Source: Leptospira ainlahdjerensis
GTDB lineage: Bacteria > Spirochaetota > Leptospiria > Leptospirales > Leptospiraceae
DNA length: 64,000 nucleotides
Direction of reading: 5' to 3'
Assembly (NCBI RefSeq): GCF_016919175.1
Contig: NZ_JAFFPU010000004.1
Coordinates: 1-64,000 of the forward strand
Below the pieces are notes generated by a model. That model did not search any database. It was not told the DNA's origin and saw nothing but the letters and a program-made list of their open reading frames with translations. Below are positions 33,213 to 44,493 of the stretch, piece by piece (positions within the stretch are counted from its first letter, which is position 1; each line of letters starts with the position of its first letter). The position numbers and the translations under genes are program-made.

Positions 33213-34317
33213 CTACAACGCGACGCATCCCCCCTTTGCGGATGTACTCGTGGAAATTCAAAAAGACTATCTCCGCGACTTTTACAATCCTTCCGGGGCG
33301 ACTCGGTTCTCCTTAGCGAGACAGGGTAAGATCGAAGAGGCTCGAAAGATTTTGGAAGACTATACGGGCAAACTCGCAAAGGAGTTTGTCTTTTCTTCCA
33401 CCGGAACCGAAGCCAATCACCTCCTAACGCAGTCAATCTCCGGGACCTTTTCCGGAACGGCGATCGTATCCTCTCTCGAACACGCTTCTATGGATTCCGC
33501 ATTAGAATACTCGGGTTTTAAAACGCGAAAGATCCGCACTCTTTCTAACGGACAAATCGATCTTTTTCATCTGAGAGTTTTGTTGGAAGAAAACCCCGCT
33601 CCGATCTTTGTATTGCACGTCGCCAACGAATCGGGAGTCATCCAGCCGCTTTCGGAAATTTACGAGCTTTCGAAAGAATTCGGCGTTCCCTTATTCTCAG
33701 ATCTCATGCAATCCTTTGGAAAGATCGAAGTTCCATTCACCTACTTGAGCGGATTTACGTTTTCGGGTCATAAGATCGGAGCCGGAATGGGAGCTTCCGG
33801 AACCTGGGTTCGTTCCGATTTGGTATTCGAAAAGGAATTCGGAATCTTTCGAGGCGGCAACCAAGAAAACAATCACAGAGCGGGAACCGAAAACTCTCCC
33901 GCAATATTATCTCTTTCGAATATTCTAAATTTAAGAATTTCGGAGATCGAAAAGAAAAACGAAATCCTCAAAACCTTTCAGACCAAAATCGAAACAACCC
34001 TGGAAGAATGCGGTTGCAAAATTATAGGAAAGGATTCCCCGCGCATCGCTAGCACTTCGTTTTGCCTTCTTCCTACGGACGACGTCGATTTTTTTATGAT
34101 GGGAATGGAAGAATCCGGTTTTGTAGTATCGACGGGCTCTTCCTGTAAATCCAGATCGAGAGAGCCCGCCGCTTCTCTTTTGTCTATGGGGTTTTCCGAA
34201 GAAGAGGCGTTGCGAGCGATCCGAATTTCCACCGGATGGTTTACGACTGCGGAGGAAGTGGATGCGCTCTGTTTTCGAATTCAAGAAGTGTTGAAGGCGT
34301 TGTCGAACGATCTCTAA
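33178..34317 (+). CDS. NifS/IscS-type cysteine desulfurase-like aminotransferase
   Basis: A 379-residue PLP-dependent class V enzyme. The start is taken as ATG 33178, inside the end of the preceding gene; 33187 is possible. Landmarks: YFDYNATHPP near 11, SSTGTEANHLL near 77, SLEHASMDS near 98, LFSDLMQSFGK near 174 (PLP Asp/Gln), SGHKIGAGMGASG near 196 with the PLP-binding Lys, HRAGTENSPA near 238, and the active-site Cys in STGSSCKSRSR near 321. It would mobilise sulfur from cysteine for Fe-S clusters or thiolation. No scaffold (IscU) gene is adjacent, so it may be a secondary desulfurase. Confidence 0.88.
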   Translation: MNSMSKKIRYFDYNATHPPFADVLVEIQKDYLRDFYNPSGATRFSLARQGKIEEARKILEDYTGKLAKEFVFSSTGTEANHLLTQSISGTFSGTAIVSSLEHASMDSALEYSGFKTRKIRTLSNGQIDLFHLRVLLEENPAPIFVLHVANESGVIQPLSEIYELSKEFGVPLFSDLMQSFGKIEVPFTYLSGFTFSGHKIGAGMGASGTWVRSDLVFEKEFGIFRGGNQENNHRAGTENSPAILSLSNILNLRISEIEKKNEILKTFQTKIETTLEECGCKIIGKDSPRIASTSFCLLPTDDVDFFMMGMEESGFVVSTGSSCKSRSREPAASLLSMGFSEEEALRAIRISTGWFTTAEEVDALCFRIQEVLKALSNDL

Positions 34318-34492
34318 AATCCGAAAATGAATCGAAATATAAAAAATCATTTCTTCTTGATTTTCGATTTCAATCCGCCGTCGACTTCCGAACCATATAC
34401 GAGGAACTTTGAAACCGTGGATTCGGAGTCAACCTTTCCAAGGTTGAAACTTTTTTTAATAGACCCTTATCGATTTTATTCCCGAATAAATA

Positions 34493-34521
34493 TTGACAAT
34501 CGATTTTCCTGACATGCAATT
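34493..34521 (+). promoter_or_regulatory. Sigma-70-like promoter of the repeat-lipoprotein cluster
   Basis: TTGACA at 34493-34498 is followed at 16-17 bases by TGCAAT/GCAATT (34515-34521). Transcription would start near 34527, which supports ATG 34547 over the upstream in-frame codons as the real start of the first lipoprotein. Confidence 0.5.
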
Positions 34522-34546
34522 GCCACTCACTCAATGTGTGAAAACT

Positions 34547-35254
34547 ATGAAAATCAAATTCAAATTTTTGACCTACCTATTCTTCCTCTTCTTGTGGATC
34601 CTATTATCCAACTGCGGCCTTGCGCTGACTCCCCGCATCACTACAAAAATTCCTCCCAAGACCGAAACAGAAGTCTTTCGACTCAATCTTCTCTACGGAG
34701 AGGTAAAAACTCTCGCGGGAATCAACTTAGGATTATTAAACGAAGTCCAGGAAAATCTCTACGGCGCCCAGCTCGGAATCGTAAATTTTTCGGAAGGTAA
34801 AACCTACGGTTTTCAAGTAGCGGTCGTCAACGCAGCTAAAAACAAGGGCTTTGGAATTCAAGCCGGGATCGTAAACTCCACAAATGGTAATTCCAAGGGA
34901 ATCCAAGCAGGAGTTATCAACTTAGGAGGCGACAAGGTAGGATACGATCTTACGATCGGAGTCGGCAATTATAAGACGAGCGGTCTTATGATCGGAGTCA
35001 CAAATCTGTCCTCACAAGGAATCAACTTAGGAGCCCTGAACGAGAATTCGCGCGGTGTAAACCTGGGAGTTTTGAACATCCAAGGGAGCGGTGTCAGCAT
35101 CGGAGTTTTTAACGGAGGATCGGGAGTTCATATCGGCCTTCTAAATTCCGCGGGAGAAGACGAAACGGAATCTCCCACTCTGCAATTCGGACTTCTCAAT
35201 TTTTGCGGGAAAGGAAGATTTCCCGTCATGATCGGATTTAACTATTGTAAATGA
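34547..35254 (+). CDS. Surface-repeat lipoprotein, paralogue 1
   Basis: A 235-residue lipoprotein (start 34547 chosen from the promoter position). Lipobox LLSNC with Cys near residue 21. A signature TETEVFRLNLLYGEV follows near 43. The rest is built of short repeats of the form hG-h-hG-h-hN: INLGLLN, AQLGIVNF, FQVAVVNA, IQAGIVN, LMIGVTN, INLGALN, VNLGVLN, VSIGVFN, VHIGLLN, FGLLNFC. Such repeats would stack as a beta-helix or beta-sheet on the cell surface. It ends with a conserved FPVMIGFNYCK tail. From memory, leptospiral genomes annotate this type as LA_2272/LA_2273-like surface repeat proteins; function unknown. Start/stop overlap with paralogue 2. Confidence 0.82.
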   Translation: MKIKFKFLTYLFFLFLWILLSNCGLALTPRITTKIPPKTETEVFRLNLLYGEVKTLAGINLGLLNEVQENLYGAQLGIVNFSEGKTYGFQVAVVNAAKNKGFGIQAGIVNSTNGNSKGIQAGVINLGGDKVGYDLTIGVGNYKTSGLMIGVTNLSSQGINLGALNENSRGVNLGVLNIQGSGVSIGVFNGGSGVHIGLLNSAGEDETESPTLQFGLLNFCGKGRFPVMIGFNYCK

Positions 35255-35985
35255 CTATGAAACATAAAATTTCTCTAAATTACATTTTTATCATATTTTC
35301 TTTGAGCGCCCTTTCGGTTTTCACTCTGAATTGCGGAGTCGGCGGCCTACGAGGTGAAAAATCCTTTGTAAGAGCTCCGGCAAAAACGGAAACTGAAGTT
35401 GTGAGAGTCAACCTACTCTACGGAGAAGTGAATAAACTCTACGGAGTCAATCTCGGGGTGATCAATACGGTCAAAGATCGTCTCATCGGAGTTCAAGTCG
35501 GCGGAGTCAATTTTTCAGACGGAAAAACATACGGCGCTCAGTTTTCCCTCTACAATGAAGCTAAGAATGGCGGTTTCACAGTTCAAGCAGGCGGGGTGAA
35601 TAAAGTTGAAGAGACCGGCGCCGGAATCCAAGTCGGTCTTTATAACAAAGCCTCCAACGGAGGAGTGTATCTGACGGCGGGTTTGTATAACAAAGGTAGC
35701 AGCGGGGCGACGATCGGCCTGATCAACAACGAGGGATTGGGAATCAACGTAGGCGGCTTTAATTCCGGTTACGGACTCAACGTAGGACTCATCAATTCCG
35801 GCAAAGGACTCAGCATCGGAGCGATCAATATGGGTGAGGACGGCAATTTTCAGATCGGAGTTTTGAATTTCTGCTCGGAAGGTCCGTTTCCGATTATGAT
35901 CATTGCAAACTATTGTTCAAAGCCGAGTTCGGAAACTCCGGCCTCCACACCGGCAACGGATTCGAAAACAACACCGGTGAAATAA
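35251..35985 (+). CDS. Surface-repeat lipoprotein, paralogue 2
   Basis: A 244-residue paralogue of its neighbours. Lipobox TLNC (Cys near residue 28), TETEVVRVNLLYGEVNK near 52, then repeats VNLGVIN, VQVGGVNF, AQFSLYN, VQAGGVN, IQVGLYN, ATIGLIN, INVGGFN, LNVGLIN, LSIGAIN, QIGVLNFC. Here several repeats use YN in place of VN. The C-terminus (FPIMIIANYCS) is followed by a Pro/Thr/Ser-rich tail of about 20 residues (SSETPASTPATD), absent from paralogue 1. Its ATG overlaps the TGA of paralogue 1 (35251-35254), so they are translated together. Confidence 0.82.
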   Translation: MTMKHKISLNYIFIIFSLSALSVFTLNCGVGGLRGEKSFVRAPAKTETEVVRVNLLYGEVNKLYGVNLGVINTVKDRLIGVQVGGVNFSDGKTYGAQFSLYNEAKNGGFTVQAGGVNKVEETGAGIQVGLYNKASNGGVYLTAGLYNKGSSGATIGLINNEGLGINVGGFNSGYGLNVGLINSGKGLSIGAINMGEDGNFQIGVLNFCSEGPFPIMIIANYCSKPSSETPASTPATDSKTTPVK

Positions 35986-35995
35986 ATTAAAAAGG

Positions 35996-36114
35996 TATAT
36001 CTTGATTTTAGACCATACTAAAACGGACCGAGAATGATGGCTCCGAAATCAAACCGGAGACTAAGAATCAGACGGAAAATAAGGATACGTTTTTAACCTT
36101 AAAATCAAGATATA
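35996..36114. repeat. Perfect 15-base inverted repeat between lipoprotein paralogues
   Basis: TATATCTTGATTTTA (35996-36010) and its exact complement TAAAATCAAGATATA (36100-36114) flank 89 bases. The enclosed sequence reads in one frame as TENDGSEIKPETKNQTENKD, similar in composition to the tails of paralogues 2 and 3. It may mark a lost fourth paralogue or a small mobile insertion. Confidence 0.5.
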
Positions 36115-36190
36115 AACTCAAACCAATCCATTAAGTCCTCTTCCATCCGATGGAAAACAATCTGATGGATCAGCTCGTTCAAAGGAATTG

Positions 36191-36946
36191 ATGAAACCTA
36201 TTTTTTTTCGCTATTTTCTTCTTTTTACAATTTCAATTTCATCCGTAAACTGCGGGGTCGCGCTCACACCTCGGTTGACAGCCAAAATTCCATCCGAAGC
36301 AGAAACGGAAGTGTTTCGGCTCAATCTGATTTACGGCGAACTAAGGATGCTCTGCGGGATCAATGTAGGCGTTATGAATTTTGCCAATCGCCTCATCGGA
36401 ACTCAGATCGGAATCATCAACTCGGCAGAAAACGCAAGCGGCCTTCAAATTGGATTCGCTAACAATGCCGGATCCAAATACGGCGCTTTGAAAATCGGAA
36501 TTTTCAATTTTAATTTCTTTTTGGATTCAGGTAAACCACTTCTACATCCTGGCTCGGACATGAAAATCGAAACTCAAGTCGCAAAAAATGCCAGCGTATC
36601 GATCGGCGCCGCCAATATTCTGAGCGGACGGCTCAACTTCGGAATTTTCAATTGGGGAGAAGGTCTCCATGTTGGACTCGTCAACATGAACGAGGGCAGT
36701 TCCGTTAGTTTAGGAATTGTGAATATAGGAACAAACTTGGAAATTTCGCCTAAAGAGAAACGGGCGATTAGTTTCGGAATCTTCAATTCAGGAACTCATA
36801 AAGAAGAATTCCAAATCGGGATCATCAACTATTGTCCGAATAATACGATTCCCATCCTGATTCTCGCAAACTATTGTTCCCAATCGGAATCAGAAATACC
36901 TGATTCAACACCGAAAAACGAGATCAAAACGGAATCTTCAAAATAA
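36191..36946 (+). CDS. Surface-repeat lipoprotein, paralogue 3
   Basis: A 251-residue member of the same tandem family (ATG 36191 with AAGGA 4 bases before it; the TTG just upstream is less likely). Lipobox SSVNC (Cys near residue 20), AETEVFRLNLIYGELR near 43, then repeats INVGVMN, TQIGIIN, LQIGFAN, LKIGIFN, VSIGAAN, LNFGIFN, LHVGLVN, VSLGIVN, ISFGIFN, FQIGIIN. Two loops interrupt the array (about residues 108-130 and 184-196), unlike paralogue 1. It ends IPILILANYCS plus an acidic/Ser/Thr tail. It is separated from paralogue 2 by 205 bases containing an inverted repeat, so it may have its own promoter. Confidence 0.8.
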   Translation: MKPIFFRYFLLFTISISSVNCGVALTPRLTAKIPSEAETEVFRLNLIYGELRMLCGINVGVMNFANRLIGTQIGIINSAENASGLQIGFANNAGSKYGALKIGIFNFNFFLDSGKPLLHPGSDMKIETQVAKNASVSIGAANILSGRLNFGIFNWGEGLHVGLVNMNEGSSVSLGIVNIGTNLEISPKEKRAISFGIFNSGTHKEEFQIGIINYCPNNTIPILILANYCSQSESEIPDSTPKNEIKTESSK

Positions 36947-37031
36947 TCAATTCTAAAAATACAATATTCTAAATCACCTTTCTTTCGGATATTATTTATT
37001 GAATAAAATTATATATTCTATTTTTAGAATA

Positions 37032-38177
37032 TTAAGGAAGCGACTGGTAGATCTTTTCAGCGTACCGATCGGTCATTCCTGCGACGTAGTCGCTAATCAC
37101 ACGGTATAAGGATTCTTCTTCGATTCTTTCTTTGTAGGTTTCCGGGATTTTTTCCGGGTGTTTGAGAAAATAATCAAACAAGGATTCTATCACTTTTTTT
37201 CCGTAGTCGCTCATTCTTACCAAATCTTCGTGACGATATAATCTTTCATACAAAAAGGATTTAAGTTCCCGGAACTTCGCATCGACGCCTTCCGAAAAAC
37301 CCGCGATTCTCACACCTTGTCTCCAGATTCTTCCCAGATCCTCTCTGGAACGAACCTGATTTGTTTCCAGTTGGGAAGATATATTTCGAATGAGATCCGA
37401 GACCATAGCGTTCGTAAGATTTCGAATCGAAGTTCGGATGAGAATTTTCTCGGCCGCTTCCGGATAACGCGTCTTACAGTCTTGATAGACCTCGTTCCAA
37501 AAAGGATTTTCGGACAAGTCGCCAAGATGCAGATAACCCATCTCCCAACCGTCTTCGATATCATGACTCGTATATGCGATTTCATCGGAAAGATCGGCGA
37601 TCATCCCTTCAAGAGAGGGTCCGTCTTCTTGTCTGGATAAAAACATTCCGGAAGTTTCATATTCCGATCCGTGTTTCATAAGTCCCTTCAAAGTTTCCCT
37701 GCAAAGATTCAATCCGGGAAAACTGGGATACTTTTTTTCGATCGCGGTCACGATTCTCAAAGACTGTTTGTTGTGTTCAAAGCCTCCGTGATCCTTCATC
37801 AAACCGGAAAGAACGTCCTGACCGGCGTGACCAAACGGGGTGTGACCGAGATCGTGAGCGAGCGCGATCGTTTCGGAAAGATGAGAATTCAAACCCAACG
37901 CAGAAGCGATCGTCCGAGAAAGACCTGCCACTTCCAAAGTATGAGTCATTCGATTTCTATAATTCTCCCCTACCGAAAAAATGAAAACTTGTGTTTTGTA
38001 TTGAAGACGTTTAAAAGCGCTCGAATGAAGAACCCGATCTCGGTCCCTCTGAAACGGAAGTCGGTAGGAATGTTCCTCTTCTTCGTAAACTCTTCCTCCG
38101 TTATTTGCACTGGATACGGCATAAGGAGCGAGACCCGCTTCTTCTTTTTGAATCAATTCATTTCTGGAATAATACAC
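37032..38177 (-). CDS. dgt: dGTP triphosphohydrolase-like HD protein
   Basis: A 381-residue HD-domain protein of the dGTPase-like type. N-terminal YRLPFQRDRDRVLHSSAFKR near 37-56, KTQVF near 61, then the metal-binding His/Asp set: RMTHTLEVAGLSRTIA near 77, LAHDLGHTPFGHAG near 106-119, and DLSDEIAYTSHDIEDG near 193. These enzymes split dGTP (and often other dNTPs) into the deoxynucleoside and triphosphate, affecting nucleotide pools. The length fits the shorter, broad-specificity class, not the E. coli type. Divergent from the DedA gene. Confidence 0.9.
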   Translation of the reverse strand: MYYSRNELIQKEEAGLAPYAVSSANNGGRVYEEEEHSYRLPFQRDRDRVLHSSAFKRLQYKTQVFIFSVGENYRNRMTHTLEVAGLSRTIASALGLNSHLSETIALAHDLGHTPFGHAGQDVLSGLMKDHGGFEHNKQSLRIVTAIEKKYPSFPGLNLCRETLKGLMKHGSEYETSGMFLSRQEDGPSLEGMIADLSDEIAYTSHDIEDGWEMGYLHLGDLSENPFWNEVYQDCKTRYPEAAEKILIRTSIRNLTNAMVSDLIRNISSQLETNQVRSREDLGRIWRQGVRIAGFSEGVDAKFRELKSFLYERLYRHEDLVRMSDYGKKVIESLFDYFLKHPEKIPETYKERIEEESLYRVISDYVAGMTDRYAEKIYQSLP

Positions 38178-38300
38178 TATCCTAAAAAATCGGGCACTTT
38201 TCCCAAAAGTCTCCTTACTTTTTTTGTTTGTTTACTGCTATTTTAAAGGAGCCAGATTTTAATGTCCCTGAAATCCTAACCCAAGGCGTTACAAGTAGGA

Positions 38301-38915
38301 ATGGAATTCTTAAATCTTCTCGTTCACATCTTCTCCGAATACGGATACATCGCCGTCTTTTTAGTTCTCATTCTTTGCGGTTTCGGACTTCCGGTTCCGG
38401 AAGATATTTCCTTGGTTTCCGGCGGCGTGATCGCCGGCCTTGGAAAAGCGGACCCTCATTTTATGTTTTTAGTAGGAATGGCGGGAGTTCTCATCGGAGA
38501 CGCTTCCGTTTTTTTACTCGGAAGAATCTACGGAATTCGAGTTTTGCAGATTCCGATGATTTCAAGAATTGTTACACCGGAACGATTTGCCAAGGTCCAA
38601 GACAAGATCGGAAAATACGGAAACTGGGTCACTTTTATGGCTCGTTTTATGCCGGGTCTTCGAATGCCGATCTATCTCACGGCCGGAACTTCCGATCGAA
38701 TTTCCTTTTACCGATTTGTGGCCCTGGATTTTATGGCGGCGATCATATCGGTTCCGGTTTGGGTCTATCTCGGTTATTTCGGGGCTCACAACTTTGATAT
38801 TCTTCTTACTTGGGTTCACCAAGGTCAGCTAACGGTCTTTGGACTTTTGGGTGCGGCGATTTTATTTTTTGGAATTTCCTATTGGATCCGAAAGAAACGA
38901 TCAGCGGCTCCTTAA
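38301..38915 (+). CDS. DedA-family membrane protein
   Basis: A 204-residue polytopic protein. Typical DedA landmarks are FGLPVPEDISLVSGG at 30-44, GVLIGDASVFLLGRIYG near 63-79, and the FMARFMPGLRMPIYLTAG arm near 113-130 with its conserved Arg and Pro. Five to six hydrophobic segments. DedA proteins are implicated in returning undecaprenyl-phosphate or other lipids across the inner membrane and in envelope homeostasis. It precedes the HNH gene by 45 bases on the same strand. Confidence 0.92.
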   Translation: MEFLNLLVHIFSEYGYIAVFLVLILCGFGLPVPEDISLVSGGVIAGLGKADPHFMFLVGMAGVLIGDASVFLLGRIYGIRVLQIPMISRIVTPERFAKVQDKIGKYGNWVTFMARFMPGLRMPIYLTAGTSDRISFYRFVALDFMAAIISVPVWVYLGYFGAHNFDILLTWVHQGQLTVFGLLGAAILFFGISYWIRKKRSAAP

Positions 38916-38960
38916 GAATTTCTTTACATCTTTTTGCATTCGGCTATTGTTTGACCAGTT

Positions 38961-39511
<551 letters not shown>

Positions 39512-39515
<4 letters not shown>

Positions 39516-40009
39516 AACGTCTTTCTATTCTATTTCTTCTTCCAGTCGTATCTCTCCTTTTCGGGTGTCCTAACTATTCTACGACAAGGCTGATTTCCAC
39601 ACCTCCGACTCTGATCAGCATCGTTCCGATCGCTACGGGGTACGAACTCAGGATGAGAGCCGGAAACCCCGAACTTTTTTTTACCGGATACCGTCTTTTT
39701 GCGGGGAATTCGGAAAATGAATCTCGATTTCCTGCGGACTTGAACGCGGGGATCGATTGTGTGGGAGGAGTATTAAATCTGATACCGAACCAGCCTTTGG
39801 AGTATTCCATCGAACTCAGTCCGAACACCGGACCTCTCGCAACACCGGCCACGGGAGAAAACACAAATCGAATCTGTAAGATGAACGTAACCCTTACCTC
39901 GGGACAATTCCTAACCTTACGTTCTCAAGTTCTTGTGGTCAGCATCACGAACGGGGCCGCTTCCGGGTTCGTATTTTCGATGCCTTCCAACTCTCTCAAG
40001 GTTCCTTAA
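39512..40009 (+). CDS. Hypothetical lipoprotein
   Basis: A 165-residue lipoprotein. The start is set at TTG 39512, which overlaps the HNH stop (TTGA); the longer frame upstream runs antiparallel to nothing but inside the HNH gene and is a shadow. N-region KR, hydrophobic core LSILFLLPVVSLLFG, lipobox Cys near residue 17. The mature part has beta-strand character (GYELRMRAGNPELFFTGYRL, LTSGQFLTLRSQVLVVSI) and two extra Cys (GIDCVGG, NRICKM), resembling a small fibronectin-like fold. The 3' end overlaps the convergent J-domain gene by 14 bases. Function unknown. Confidence 0.65.
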
Positions 40010-40499
40010 ACCAAACTTCGATTTTTTGCAGAACATTCTTCGCGTCCGCAATCCAAATACTTTCAGGAAAAGACCGGATCAATTCTTCAAAGAGAGCTTT
40101 TGAGTTCAGCAAAGAACTTCTCAATTTCCGAAGCGCCGGATTCTCCTCTCCCTTTAGGAAAATAGGATTTCCATCCGTGGTTTTGTAGTATTCGTGGATC
40201 GCAAAATCATAAGAATCGCGGGCGAGTTTGTAAACATCGTATTCCGTTTTTTGAAAATGCGACCGCGAAGAATGAGAAACTAGATTCTCTTTTTGCATTT
40301 TTTTTTGTTCGAGATAAGAATGGAGTACATCTCTGGATTCGATCAATTCTTTGAATAAAGAATCGCTTGAGAATTCTCCTGTGTCCGGGTGGTATTTTTT
40401 TGAGAGGAGATAAAAACGACTTTTGAGTTCTTCTTCCGTAAACCCCGGGTCCAAACCAAGAAACTCCAGGGCTCTTTCTAACAGGTCCCCGTTTTCCAA
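39996..40499 (-). CDS. J-domain protein in a flagellar-chaperone operon
   Basis: A 167-residue protein whose first 60 residues form a DnaJ-type J domain (ALEFLGLDPGFTEEELKSRF, YLLSKKYHPDTGEFSSDSLF) with the HPD tripeptide near 37-39 that stimulates DnaK ATPase. There is no Gly/Phe or zinc region, so it is a type III co-chaperone. The C-terminal part is helical. It is the last gene of a run with fliS and a coiled-coil protein; its start lies inside the preceding gene (22-base overlap). A role in flagellar assembly is inferred from position. Confidence 0.78.
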   Translation of the reverse strand: MENGDLLERALEFLGLDPGFTEEELKSRFYLLSKKYHPDTGEFSSDSLFKELIESRDVLHSYLEQKKMQKENLVSHSSRSHFQKTEYDVYKLARDSYDFAIHEYYKTTDGNPIFLKGEENPALRKLRSSLLNSKALFEELIRSFPESIWIADAKNVLQKIEVWFKEP

Positions 40500-40903
40500 A
40501 GGTCTTGTCTGAGGTGGAGATGACGTTTGAGTTGGATTTGAACCTGGGCAACGTTCAATTCCTTCTGATATTCTTTTAGGATTTCCTTCATTCTTTCTTC
40601 CACTTGAGAATGGAGAAGTCTGGATTCTTCCAGTTTTTGAAACAGATTTTCAGTGATTTCTATGAGCTCTAAATTCTGAGGAACACCCTCTTCCAATTTT
40701 TCAATCTTACGATCGAGGGAACAGAGTTTGTCCACGATTTTAAGATTGGAGTCTTCGATCTTGGCTCCTGCCTCTCCGTCCCCAAAACCGAAAACTTCCA
40801 GTTGCCGTTTTTGATTTTGGATCAACTCATCCAAAAGCAAAATTTTTTCTCCGAAAAGGACGACAAGGCCCGGGGTATTTTGTTTACGATCAACTGAAGT
40901 CAA
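40478..40903 (-). CDS. Coiled-coil protein, possible FlgN-like flagellar chaperone
   Basis: A 141-residue, almost wholly helical protein with heptad-like patterns (LLDELIQNQKRQLEVF, KIVDKLCSLDRKIEKLEEG, LIEITENLFQKLEESRLLHS, RMKEILKEYQKELNV). Placed 3 bases after fliS. Small helical proteins next to fliS are commonly FlgN/FliT-type export chaperones, and the size fits, but sequence alone does not prove it. Overlaps the J-domain gene at its 3' end. Confidence 0.6.
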   Translation of the reverse strand: MTSVDRKQNTPGLVVLFGEKILLLDELIQNQKRQLEVFGFGDGEAGAKIEDSNLKIVDKLCSLDRKIEKLEEGVPQNLELIEITENLFQKLEESRLLHSQVEERMKEILKEYQKELNVAQVQIQLKRHLHLRQDLWKTGTC

Positions 40904-40906
40904 GTT

Positions 40907-41669
<763 letters not shown>

Positions 41670-42296
41670 TTGGCAAGTCTGTTTACAAAACCTAAAAAAA
41701 AGATCGTATTTTTAGCATCCGGAAGAGGCTCCAATTTGAAGGCCGTTCTCGAGAATTTGAAGAAAGGAAAGATCGCGGGAACGGGAATTTCCCTTCTCAC
41801 GGACAATCCTGCTTGTAAGGCCTTGGAAGTTTCAAAAGAATTTCATCTCCCCTCTCAAGTTTTGGATTTTAAATCTTTTGAAGATAAATCCGCCTATCAC
41901 AAAGCCCTTCTGGATCGACTCTTGGAACTCCAACCCGATCTCATCGTCACTGCCGGATACATGAAGATTCTAAAACCGGAAATCATCCGAGCCTTTACGA
42001 ATCGGATCATCAATATTCATCCTTCTCTTTTACCCGCGTTTCCCGGACTGAATGCCCAAAAACAAGCCTTTGAGTATGGAGTCAAAATTACCGGCTGCAC
42101 GGCCCATTTTGTGGACGAGGGAGTCGATTCCGGTCCCGTGATTTTGCAGGGAGTGGTGAAAATCAAGGAAGGAATGTCGGAAAGAGATTTGACTCTAGAG
42201 ATTCTTAAAGAGGAACATAAAATCCTGCCACTCGCGGTTCAGTATTTTTGCGAGGGCCGGCTAAAGATCCAAAATAGAAAGGTCAGCATTCAGTAA
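41670..42296 (+). CDS. purN: Phosphoribosylglycinamide formyltransferase
   Basis: A 208-residue enzyme that transfers a formyl group from 10-formyl-THF to GAR in purine synthesis. TTG start. Motifs: FLASGRGSNLKAVLE at 14-28, TAGYMKILKPEII near 93, and the catalytic INIHPSLLPAFPGLNAQKQA near 111-130 (Asn and His), then GCTAHFVDEGVDSGPVI near 140 with the catalytic Asp. Followed after 3 bases by purH, forming a purine operon. Confidence 0.95.
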   Translation: MASLFTKPKKKIVFLASGRGSNLKAVLENLKKGKIAGTGISLLTDNPACKALEVSKEFHLPSQVLDFKSFEDKSAYHKALLDRLLELQPDLIVTAGYMKILKPEIIRAFTNRIINIHPSLLPAFPGLNAQKQAFEYGVKITGCTAHFVDEGVDSGPVILQGVVKIKEGMSERDLTLEILKEEHKILPLAVQYFCEGRLKIQNRKVSIQ

Positions 42297-42299
42297 ACA

Positions 42300-43835
<1,536 letters not shown>

Positions 43836-43836
43836 T

Positions 43837-44463
43837 ATGGAATTCCTACTCTATCTCATCTTCTTCGGATTCGTTACGGGCGTTTTGGTTCTTGTGAGCT
43901 ATTACTTCAAACTTCTGTTTCTTTCGGGAAGGGATTCCTTTGAAAGATTGGAACTCGTGGATTGGATCCGAATTCTTCCGGAAGAATTACTCAAACTTTT
44001 GGAATCCGGAGGAAGTCTTCAGTACGGAGCGATCGCATTCTTCATTTCCGCGTTCGTTTCGTATCTATGGACCTTGATGGGAGGAATCATCGGAGCCCCA
44101 CACTACGCGGACGCATTTGGAAATTATTTTTTTCTTTCCTTTTTACTTCCGGCGACCCTTTTTACAACTTACGGGGTTTTGGTGGATTTGATTTTGAAAG
44201 ACCTTCCTTCTACGAGTCCGAATCATTTTTTGGTCCGTTTTTTTGAACAGGAAATACCGGTACTCAGCGGTTGTTCGATTTCGGTTATCGCTTCGAATCT
44301 CGCCGTTTACGGACTCTTTCATGAAATTCCGTTCTTATTCGTGCTTCCGAACGTTGGAATTATCGCAATTCTACTCATTCTTCGTTGGAACGGAAAGGTA
44401 AAGATCGGCGGTATTCAATTCTCCGGTCCGAAAAAGCCTTCCGATGAGGAAGATTCTGAATAA
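43837..44463 (+). CDS. Hypothetical polytopic membrane protein (YIP1-like)
   Basis: A 208-residue protein starting 1 base after purH. Hydrophobic segments lie at about 3-25, 65-87, 96-118, 143-160 and 166-180, with a conserved-looking [19 protein letters not shown] loop between the first two. The arrangement resembles YIP1-type membrane proteins, but no signature residue confirms this. The charged C-terminus ([10 protein letters not shown]) is cytoplasmic. Tight spacing implies co-transcription with purNH; no link to purine synthesis is evident. Confidence 0.65.
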   Translation: MEFLLYLIFFGFVTGVLVLVSYYFKLLFLSGRDSFERLELVDWIRILPEELLKLLESGGSLQYGAIAFFISAFVSYLWTLMGGIIGAPHYADAFGNYFFLSFLLPATLFTTYGVLVDLILKDLPSTSPNHFLVRFFEQEIPVLSGCSISVIASNLAVYGLFHEIPFLFVLPNVGIIAILLILRWNGKVKIGGIQFSGPKKPSDEEDSE

Positions 44464-44493
44464 GTTTCCTAAAAAATTGCCGATAGTTAGAAT

